In this document: positions 58,257 through 64,000 of the stretch, piece after piece | Layout: the number at the start of each line of letters is the position of its first letter | Position numbering within the stretch: position 1 is the stretch's first letter | DNA from: Caldilineales bacterium | GTDB taxonomy: Bacteria > Chloroflexota > Anaerolineae > J102 | DNA length: 64,000 nt | Assembly: GCA_019695115.1 (NCBI GenBank) | Contig: JAIBAP010000001.1 | Location: 62,001 to 126,000, forward strand | Direction of reading: 5' to 3' | Program-made: the position numbers and the translations under genes | Notes under the pieces: model-generated | Told to the model about the DNA's origin: nothing | What the model saw: the letters and a program-made list of their open reading frames with translations, nothing else | Database searches by the model: none

Positions 58257-60797
58257 TCATCCGCGTTCATCGGCGTAGCCTCGCAGAAAAGCAGCGACGG
58301 CGGCGCGCACGGCGGCGCCATCGGGCAGATCGAGGACGCGGCGGGCCAGGCTTTGCGCTTCGGGCAGGGTCAGCTTCGCCAACAGCATCTTGGCGCTGGC
58401 GATGGCGGGCGCGGCCATGCTGAACTCGTCCAGGCCCAGGCCCAGGAGGATGGGGATGGCCTGCGGCTGCCCGGCCAGCTCGCCGCACAGGCCCACCCAC
58501 TTGCCCCGGCTGTGGGCGGCGTCGATGACGCCGGCGATCTGCCGCAGCAGGGCCGGGTGCAGAGGGTCGGCCAGGGCCGCCACGCGAGCGTTGCCGCGGT
58601 CGACGGCAAAGGTGTATTGGGTGAGGTCGTTGGTGCCGATGCTGAAGAAATCGACCAGCGGGGCCAGTTGGTCGGCCAGGGTTACAGCCGAGGGGACTTC
58701 GATCATGATCCCGGTCGGGATCGCAGCCCGGTGCTCGACCCCTGCCGCCGCCAACTCCGCCGTCGCTTCGGCCAGCAAAGCCTGCGCGGCCAGCACCTCG
58801 GCCGGGATGCTGATCATCGGGAACATCACCCGCACATCGCCCGCCACCGCCGCCCGCAAAATCGCCCGCAACTGCACCTTGAAGAAATCGGGCAGGGCCA
58901 GCGAGATGCGGATCGCCCGCCAGCCCAGGAAGGGGTTGGCCTCGGCCGGCAGGTTCAGATAGGGGGCCGGTTTATCGCCGCCGATGTCGAGCGTGCGGAT
59001 GATGACCGGTCGCGGAGACATGGCGCGGGCGACCTGGGCATAGACCTCGGTCTGCTCGTCCTCGCTGGGCGGCGCCAGCCGATCCTGGAACAGGAATTCC
59101 GTCCGCAGCAGGCCCACGCCCTCGGCCCCGGCCGCGATGGCGGCCTGCGCTTCGGCGGCCACGGCCAGATTCGCCACCACCTCCACCCGCCTGCCATCCT
59201 TCGTCCTGCCTTCTGCCTGCGCCAGGCGTTGGGCAACCTGTCGCCGCGCTGCTTCCTCGGCCTGCTGTGTTCGGTACGACACCTGCGTGGCTTCGTCCGG
59301 CTCCAGGAAGAGGACCCCCGCGGCGCCGTCGATGGCCAAGCGGTCGCCCTCCTTGATCTGGCGCAGATTCTCCTCGCCCAACCCCACCACCGCCGGGATG
59401 CCCAGGCTGCGGGCGAGGATGGCGGTATGTGCGGTCGGCCCGCCCAGGGCGATGCCAAAACCGGCCACCTTGCTGCGGTCGAGGTTAGCGGTTTGAGAGG
59501 GAGTCAGGTCGAGGGCCAGCAGGATGGCCTCGTCGGGCAGATCCAGGCGCGTCTCCCCGGCCCCGGCCAGCAGGCGGAGGACGCGCGCCCCCACATCGCG
59601 CAGATCGGCGGCGCGCTCCTGGAAGCGGGGGCCGGTCATCGCCTGGTAGCCGCGGGCGGCGACCTCGGTCGCTTCGAACACAGCTGCTTCGGCGCTGGCA
59701 GCTCGCTCGAAGATGGCGGCGCGGATGGCTGCCTCCAGGTCGGGGTCGGCCAGGGCCAGGGCATGGGCCTGAAAGATGCGGGCCTGCGCCTCGCCCAGCT
59801 CGCGCCCCATGCGTCCGGCCAACGCCGCCAGGTCCTCTCGGGCCTGTTGGCTGGCCGCCGTAAAGCGCGCCCATTCGACCGCGGGATCGGCGGCTGTGGC
59901 CGGATACTGCCCCGCCCCCGCGCCCCCGGCCTCTGCCAGCCAGACGGCCCGGCCCACGGCCAGCCCCGGCGAGCCGGCCAGCCCGCGCAGGACGGCCCGA
60001 CCCGACCCGGTGGGCGACTCTGCGGCCACGGGCGCGGCCATTGGCGGCGCTTCGGCCTCGCCAAACCCTGCCTCGACCAGAGCCACCAGCGCCGCCAGCG
60101 CCGCTTCGGCCTCCGGCCCAAACGCGGCCAGATCGATCACGTGCCCCTGCTCGGCCCCCAGCGCCAGCACCTGATTGAACCGTTTGGCGTCGGCCGGCCC
60201 CGCGCCCGTGCTCAGGTTGCGGACGCCGATCTCAGCCGGGAAGGTGGCGGCCAGCTGGACGAACTGCACAGCCGGCCCAAAATGCAGCCCGGCCGGATTG
60301 ACCAACCTCACCCTCGCCGTCACCTGCCCGCCGATCATACTCCCCTCTCCAATCTCCAATCTCTCATCTCCCATCTCCAATCCCCGCTCCCCCCCCAACG
60401 CCTCCCGCTTCGGCGCCATCGCCTCGGCCGCCTCGCGCTGCACCGCCGCCAAATCGGCGCCGATGGATGCCTGCACGGCCGCTGCCATGGCGCCTTCGAT
60501 GAACGGCCCGGCGCTGAGCCGAACCCGCGCCGCCTGCTCAGGGTCCATGAATTCCAGGGCGGTCTCGGCGCTGAGGATGGCGCTGCCCAAATCCATCAGC
60601 ACCAGCACGCCGTCGTCGTCATACACCGACTGGATGGCCTCGAGGATGGCCAGGGCATCGGTGCCGAAGGGGAAATCGGGGTCGCCAGTGCCGCCGACCG
60701 CAGCGAGGGCCGCCCGGCCCTGCACCTGCTGCCCGGCCAGTGCTTTGGCCGCCTGCGCCAGTTCATGGCTATGGGAAACGAGGACGATGCCGACCAT
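58257..60797 (-). CDS. DhaM-HPr-EI fusion phosphotransferase
   Basis: 846 aa. Domain 1 (1-130) is an EIIA-mannose/DhaM domain with IVLVSHSHELAQ (phospho-His near 10) and VLVLMDLGSAILSAETAL. A linker (134-151) is coded by repeats. Domain 2 (about 155-240) is HPr-like with NPAGLHFGPAVQFV (His kept, the usual Ala-Arg after it is Phe-Gly). Domain 3 is enzyme I: ALGGPTAHTAILARSLGIPA (phospho-His), GVGLLRTEFLFQDR, FFSIGTNDLTQYTFAVDR, WVGLCGELAGQP. Such fusions pass phosphate from PEP to DhaL-ADP for dihydroxyacetone phosphorylation. dhaK and dhaL are not in the window. ATG 60797. Confidence 0.92.
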   Translation of the reverse strand: MVGIVLVSHSHELAQAAKALAGQQVQGRAALAAVGGTGDPDFPFGTDALAILEAIQSVYDDDGVLVLMDLGSAILSAETALEFMDPEQAARVRLSAGPFIEGAMAAAVQASIGADLAAVQREAAEAMAPKREALGGERGLEMGDERLEIGEGSMIGGQVTARVRLVNPAGLHFGPAVQFVQLAATFPAEIGVRNLSTGAGPADAKRFNQVLALGAEQGHVIDLAAFGPEAEAALAALVALVEAGFGEAEAPPMAAPVAAESPTGSGRAVLRGLAGSPGLAVGRAVWLAEAGGAGAGQYPATAADPAVEWARFTAASQQAREDLAALAGRMGRELGEAQARIFQAHALALADPDLEAAIRAAIFERAASAEAAVFEATEVAARGYQAMTGPRFQERAADLRDVGARVLRLLAGAGETRLDLPDEAILLALDLTPSQTANLDRSKVAGFGIALGGPTAHTAILARSLGIPAVVGLGEENLRQIKEGDRLAIDGAAGVLFLEPDEATQVSYRTQQAEEAARRQVAQRLAQAEGRTKDGRRVEVVANLAVAAEAQAAIAAGAEGVGLLRTEFLFQDRLAPPSEDEQTEVYAQVARAMSPRPVIIRTLDIGGDKPAPYLNLPAEANPFLGWRAIRISLALPDFFKVQLRAILRAAVAGDVRVMFPMISIPAEVLAAQALLAEATAELAAAGVEHRAAIPTGIMIEVPSAVTLADQLAPLVDFFSIGTNDLTQYTFAVDRGNARVAALADPLHPALLRQIAGVIDAAHSRGKWVGLCGELAGQPQAIPILLGLGLDEFSMAAPAIASAKMLLAKLTLPEAQSLARRVLDLPDGAAVRAAVAAFLRGYADERG
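60340..60395. repeat. STRR-type CCAATCTC array inside the DhaM-HPr-EI coding sequence
   Basis: About seven units of the 7 bp TCCAATC/TCCCATC type, the same family as the intergenic atpB-atpE array. It is translated in frame as the linker GLEMGDERLEIGEG between the EIIA and HPr domains. Confidence 0.85.
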
Positions 60798-60801
60798 GTT
60801 G

Positions 60802-61329
60802 TTACTGGCCCGCCAACGCCGCCACCAACTCGCGATTGAAATCGGGGATGTCCTCGACCACCCGCCCCCAAACAATGTTGCCATCGCGGAAGGCGGGGGC
60901 CTCGACCCAGGTGGCGCCGGCGTTTTCCAGGTCGTCCTTGATCCCCAGCGAACCGGTGGCCCGGCCCCCGGCTACAATCCGGGCGGAGATGCCCACCAGC
61001 CCGGCATGGCAGATCATGCCGATGATCTTGCCCTGCCGGTGGACGGCGCGCACCAGCCCGGTGACGGCGGGGTAGCGACGAATTTTGTCGGGCGCCCAGC
61101 CGCCGGGGATGACCAGGGCATCGAACTGGCTGGCATCGACCTCAGAGGCGGCGACAGCGGCCGTGGCGGTCAGGCCGCCGCTCTTGGAGGGGTAGACCTC
61201 GCCTGCTTTGAGGCCGACGGTGACGACCCGCGCCCCTTCTTCGACCAGGCGCATGTAGACAACCCAGAATTCGAGGTCCTCGAAGCCGGGACCGACAAGG
61301 AAAGCGATGGTTTTGTTGTGGAGGGGCAT
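60802..61329 (-). CDS. DJ-1/PfpI family protein
   Basis: 175 aa. The nucleophile elbow is GMICHAGLVGISARI (Cys with following His), the acidic partner lies in VGPGFEDLEFWVVYMRLVEE, and DALVIPGGWAPDKIRRYP is the typical strand. Members are glyoxalases/deglycases, amidases or proteases. It starts within 1 nt of a heptad array and its stop lies 4 nt before the DhaM-HPr-EI gene, so both share a transcript. Confidence 0.9.
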   Translation of the reverse strand: MPLHNKTIAFLVGPGFEDLEFWVVYMRLVEEGARVVTVGLKAGEVYPSKSGGLTATAAVAASEVDASQFDALVIPGGWAPDKIRRYPAVTGLVRAVHRQGKIIGMICHAGLVGISARIVAGGRATGSLGIKDDLENAGATWVEAPAFRDGNIVWGRVVEDIPDFNRELVAALAGQ

Positions 61330-61450
61330 GTTGCGTGTTCCGTGGTGCGTGTTCCGGGTTCCGTGGTGCGTGTTCCGTGATGCGTGGGCGTAGCAGGGCT
61401 ATGCGTGCCATTCGTACATTCGTGTCATTCGTCCATTCGTGTCATTCGTG
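61330..61450. repeat. Heptad arrays TTCCGTG and CATTCGT upstream of the DJ-1 gene
   Basis: 61330-61386 holds GTTCCGT/GGTGCGT units starting directly at the DJ-1 ATG; 61409-61450 holds TCATTCGT/CCATTCGT units of 7-8 bp. The second set borders the MazEF promoter. No gene in the gap. Confidence 0.85.
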
Positions 61451-61463
61451 ATGGCCAGAGCTT

Positions 61464-61493
61464 TTGACAAGGCAGGACGAATGGTAGTAGGAT
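61464..61493 (+). promoter_or_regulatory. Promoter of the MazEF pair, possibly leaderless
   Basis: TTGACA (61464-61469), 18 bp, TAGGAT (61488-61493). The expected start point is at or within a base or two of the antitoxin ATG at 61500, which would give a leaderless mRNA. Confidence 0.55.
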
Positions 61494-61499
61494 GGTAGG

Positions 61500-61733
61500 A
61501 TGAAAGTCAAGACATCGATCACTTTGTCCGAGGCGCTGCTGATCGCCATCGACGAGCGGGCCGAACTGGAGGGCAAGAACCGCTCGGAGTACATCGAAAG
61601 CGCGGTCTGGGCCACCATCCGGCGGGCCGAACGCGAGGAGCAGGAAGCAAGCGACCGTGAAATCCTGGTCCGGCGGGCCGCGGGCATCAACCAAGAGCTC
61701 GCCCAGGCACTGGCGCAGCAGGGGGTGCGATGA
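61500..61733 (+). CDS. Ribbon-helix-helix antitoxin (MazE/CopG-like)
   Basis: 77 aa. MKVKTSITLSEALLIAIDER forms the ribbon and first helix, GKNRSEYIESAVWATIRRAE the second; the acidic/Ala-rich tail should bind the toxin. It overlaps the toxin start by 4 nt. In these modules the antitoxin represses its own promoter, here directly in front of the start codon. Confidence 0.88.
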   Translation: MKVKTSITLSEALLIAIDERAELEGKNRSEYIESAVWATIRRAEREEQEASDREILVRRAAGINQELAQALAQQGVR

Positions 61734-62059
61734 GGCGGGGCGATGTCTATCTGGTCGAGCAGACGAACGGCGGGCTGAGGCGCGGGCGCTTATTCGTCGT
61801 CCTCGGCCGCCAACTGGCGCTGGATTCCGATCTGGCGACCGTTATCTGCGCGCCGATTGTCAATAGCTATGTCGGGCTGGCGACGCAGACGCCGGTCGGG
61901 GCGGCGGATGGGCTGCCGGTGGAGGGTGGCATCTACTGCGAGGCGCTGGTGAGCCTGCCGAAGACGGCGCTGACGCGGCTGGTGGCCTGCCTGGGGGCTG
62001 AGAAGCTGAAGGCGGTGGAGAAGGCGCTGGCGGTGGCGCTGGATCTGCCTGTTCGCTGA
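61730..62059 (+). CDS. MazF/PemK-type mRNA interferase toxin
   Basis: 109 aa. MRRGDVYLVEQTNGGLRRGR then LFVVLGRQLALDS, VICAPIVNSYVGLATQTPVG and the C-terminal SLPKTALTRLVACLGAEKLK. These are the conserved strands of the CcdB/MazF fold: the start RRGDVYLV and VICAPI positions fit PemK/MazF RNases. Full length, in contrast to the broken relative at 10541. Confidence 0.9.
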   Translation: MRRGDVYLVEQTNGGLRRGRLFVVLGRQLALDSDLATVICAPIVNSYVGLATQTPVGAADGLPVEGGIYCEALVSLPKTALTRLVACLGAEKLKAVEKALAVALDLPVR

Positions 62060-62099
62060 TCTTGGTACGCGGATGAACGCGGAGAAACGCGGATAGCTA

Positions 62100-62648
62100 T
62101 TATTGGCAGGTCGGGCAGCCTTCGACATCGACGGTGGCGGCAAGGATGGCATCGGTGAGGGCGGCGGAGTCGCAGTCGAGGAAGCCGGTGGCGCCGCAGC
62201 GGCGGCAAGCGTACCATCCCGCCCTCACGTCCGCAAACGCTGCGCCCGGCCCCAGATCGATGACCTCCACCCCCATCCGCCAGCGGGCATTGGTGACCAG
62301 ACGCTGGCAACCGGCGGCGCGCAGCTTCTGTACATAGAGGGCATAGTGCGTGCAATGCCGCATCAGCAGCACGGTCAGGGTCACGCCGGGCGGGATCGGT
62401 TCGCTGCGGGCATCGGTGCAGCGGGCGTGCAGGTTGGGCGGGAGCGGGAAAACGGCGCCAGCGAGCACATCCGGCTGGTTCTCCCAGGCGAAAACGCGCC
62501 GGGCGACAGACGCCAACCGCCGCGCCAGCCGCAAATCCCCGGCCCCGATCTCCAGGACGACATCGGTGGGGTGGACGGCAGCCAGCACGGCGGCGTAGGT
62601 GGCCTCGTCGTAGGGCGCCCAGCGCGCTTCCCAACTATCCAGGGACAT
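62100..62648 (-). CDS. SAM-dependent methyltransferase-like protein with C-terminal zinc ribbon
   Basis: 182 aa. VVLEIGAGDLRLARRLASVA is the SAM-binding glycine-rich loop of a Rossmann methyltransferase; the domain is short and lacks a clear catalytic NPPY/DPPY motif. The C-terminus has WYACRRCGATGFLDCDSAAL and DVEGCPTC, four to six Cys that could bind zinc. Substrate unknown. It lies 3 bp after the GlpC-like gene on the same strand. Confidence 0.65.
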   Translation of the reverse strand: MSLDSWEARWAPYDEATYAAVLAAVHPTDVVLEIGAGDLRLARRLASVARRVFAWENQPDVLAGAVFPLPPNLHARCTDARSEPIPPGVTLTVLLMRHCTHYALYVQKLRAAGCQRLVTNARWRMGVEVIDLGPGAAFADVRAGWYACRRCGATGFLDCDSAALTDAILAATVDVEGCPTCQ

Positions 62649-62651
62649 CGC

Positions 62652-63920
62652 TCAGGCCGTGGTCAACTTCCGCTTCTCCAAATCATACAGCCCATAGGCC
62701 GCGGCCAGCACCTCGATCGGGTGGCGGCAGGGGAGACCGGTGCCGGCTTCGATCTGCCAGCGACAGGTCTCGGAGGTGCAGGCCGTCATCTTGACGGCGT
62801 CGCCCTGCTCGCGCACGAAGCGGAACAACTCCTCGCCCACGTCCATGGCGATCTGGTATTTCTCTTTCTTGTAGACGTAGGTGCCGGCGCCGCCGCAACA
62901 GCGGGCGCAACTCTCGCGCAGGTCGAGGCCGGGGATCAGCGAGAGCACCTCCATCACCGGTGAGCCGAGGTGATGGGCGCGGTACTGGCAGGGGGCGTGA
63001 TAGGGCAGCACCATGTCCAACCGCTTGAAGTCGGTGCGCAGTTGGCCCTGGTCGTACAGGTCGCGCAACCACTCGAACATATCCCACACCGCCATCTTCA
63101 GGTCATGGGCGGGTTGGGTGTGGATGTCGAGCATGTCCGGCGCTTCTTCTTTCAGGGTCAGGGTGCAGCTGGTGCTGGTGCCGACGATGACATGGCCCTG
63201 TTGGGCCAGCGGCGCCAGCTTCTCCAGGTTGCCCTGGTGATATTTTTCGGCGGTCGGGAAGTCGGCGTTGTTCAACAGCGGCAGGCCGCAGCAGTTCTGC
63301 GGCGGGACGATGACTTCGTAGCCGTGGTGCTCGAACACCGCCACCGCCGCCTTGCCCACGAACGGCTCGTAGTACATGGTCGAACAGCCGTGGAAATAGA
63401 CCACCTTCTTATCCGCTTTCAGGCGCTGGCCGGCCGTGCGCTGAAGCCAGGAAGCAAACGTGCCCTCGGTGCTCCAGCGCGGCATCTGCGCCTGGCTGGA
63501 AATGCCCATCACTTTCTCGGCCATCGTCCGCGCCAGGCCGTTGTTCATGGCAAAGTTGGCCAGGCCGGGGGCGATCATGCCCATCCGCCCCAGCATATCG
63601 CTGCGCCCCAGCAGCCGGTTGCGCAAGGGGATGCCGTGCTCGGCGGCAAGGGCGGCGCGGGCGCGGGTATTGATCTCGGCGATGCGCACCCCGGTCGGGC
63701 AGACTTCGTTGCAGACGCGGCAGCCAGAGCAGTAGTCGACCGAATGGTCGGGTGAGTGCGGTTGGCCGTTCTCGCGAAAGCGTTGGGCCTGGGGGCCGAC
63801 ATATTTGGGGCCGGGGAAAAGGTCGGTGACCTCAGCAACCGGACAATAGCTGCTACAGATATTGCACTTGATGCATTCGTCCAGGGTAGGGCCTACCGAT
63901 TCCCAGCTTGTTGTGTGCAT
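62652..63920 (-). CDS. glpC: GlpC-like iron-sulfur subunit of anaerobic glycerol-3-phosphate dehydrogenase
   Basis: 422 aa. Two 4Fe-4S motifs, CIKCNICSSYCPV (about 16-28) and CSGCRVCNEVCPTG (about 64-77), then two CCG-type domains: YFHGCSTMYYEPFVG with PPQNCCGLPLLNN, and YHAPCQYRAHHLGSP with SCARCCGGAGTYVYKK. The order and HGCSTMYYEP resemble GlpC, which passes electrons from GlpAB to the quinone pool. glpA and glpB are expected upstream on the minus strand, outside the window. Other HdrD-like subunits (LutA/GlcF) are less likely. Confidence 0.85.
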   Translation of the reverse strand: MHTTSWESVGPTLDECIKCNICSSYCPVAEVTDLFPGPKYVGPQAQRFRENGQPHSPDHSVDYCSGCRVCNEVCPTGVRIAEINTRARAALAAEHGIPLRNRLLGRSDMLGRMGMIAPGLANFAMNNGLARTMAEKVMGISSQAQMPRWSTEGTFASWLQRTAGQRLKADKKVVYFHGCSTMYYEPFVGKAAVAVFEHHGYEVIVPPQNCCGLPLLNNADFPTAEKYHQGNLEKLAPLAQQGHVIVGTSTSCTLTLKEEAPDMLDIHTQPAHDLKMAVWDMFEWLRDLYDQGQLRTDFKRLDMVLPYHAPCQYRAHHLGSPVMEVLSLIPGLDLRESCARCCGGAGTYVYKKEKYQIAMDVGEELFRFVREQGDAVKMTACTSETCRWQIEAGTGLPCRHPIEVLAAAYGLYDLEKRKLTTA

Positions 63921-63924
63921 AAGA

Positions 63925-64000
63925 GGTTCCTTGTTTCGTATTTCGTGTTTCGTGTTGCGTATTGCGTATCGATTGAGTTGTTTTACGGAATACGCAACAC
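63925..64000. repeat. Heptad array (TTTCGTG/TTGCGTA) upstream of the GlpC-like gene
   Basis: Units GTTTCGT, ATTTCGT, GTTGCGT, ATTGCGT follow one another from 5 nt upstream of the glpC ATG. ATTGCGTA and TACGCAAC near 63961 and 63991 form an inverted pair. The array continues to the window edge. Confidence 0.8.

Overview
The window is a 64 kb stretch of GC-rich bacterial chromosome with no rRNA genes or other direct taxonomic marker. Single-membrane features (a Wzx-free, outer-membrane-free gene set, SecG, lipoprotein and Tat signals), an F-type ATP synthase cluster, a LabA/LOTUS NYN protein, F420/luciferase-like oxidoreductase, Hdr-like membrane iron-sulfur protein and heavy use of short tandem intergenic repeats together suggest a Chloroflexota bacterium (Anaerolineae/Caldilineae-like). 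That placement is inference. TGA is used as an ordinary stop by many genes here.

Layout. 1-2.3 kb: a NarX/DesK-type histidine kinase and its NarL-type regulator. 2.3-3.5 kb: tRNA-Met, initiator tRNA-fMet and tRNA-Leu(CAG) around a small FtsB/DivIC-like gene. 3.5-10.1 kb (minus): peptide-type ABC binding protein, secG, serA, argS, ruvB. 10.3-17.7 kb: a decayed MazEF-type module, a DksA/TraR-like zinc finger protein, ftsH, an ALDH7-type aldehyde dehydrogenase, a uridine-kinase-like NTPase with a GNAT, a DUF4160/DUF2442 pair, and a mosaic of two dead genes. 17.9-21.5 kb: luciferase-like oxidoreductase, DUF937 protein, trypsin-like protease. 21.6-23.9 kb (minus): multicopper oxidase plus ZIP metal permease behind a DtxR/MntR-like operator.

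24.1-27.4 kb is the most unusual part. A thioredoxin-like lipoprotein (plus strand) carries TGA codons at both positions of its CxxC motif, and a convergent membrane-anchored rhodanese carries TGA at the second position of its YCxC motif. Each TGA site is followed by a perfect short hairpin with a CGUG-containing loop, as expected for bacterial SECIS elements. The rhodanese gene overlaps the end of an Hdr-like membrane Fe-S protein gene. I read this as a small extracytoplasmic selenoprotein thiol/sulfur module.

27.5-36.1 kb (minus): an apparent operon surE, PH/DUF1648 protein, DUF92, glycosyltransferase 2, TPR protein, membrane protein, phosphoribosyltransferase, then a class A penicillin-binding protein. 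36.2-42.1 kb: NYN-LOTUS protein, MscS channel, Ca2+-type P-type ATPase. 42.3-44.2 kb: an AAA ATPase overlapping a DUF4435 TOPRIM protein, a PARIS-like defence pair. 44.4-53.1 kb (minus): mreB and the complete ATP synthase cluster atpI-B-E-F-H-A-G-D-C with a strong terminator after atpC. 53.2-55.8 kb: a HigBA-type toxin-antitoxin pair flanked by two copies of a roughly 210 bp segment, then an AlbA_2/COG2865 regulator. 55.8-64 kb: two-domain glyoxalase, cysteine-free redoxin, enoyl-CoA hydratase, a DhaM-HPr-EI fusion, DJ-1/PfpI protein, MazEF, a zinc-ribbon methyltransferase and a GlpC-like Fe-S protein.

A second theme is short tandem repeats of 7-8 bp (TTCCGTG, TTTCACG, GGAGATTGG, ACAAGTAG types), similar in form to cyanobacterial STRR sequences. 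They sit mainly just upstream of minus-strand start codons, and once lie in frame inside the DhaM-HPr-EI linker.
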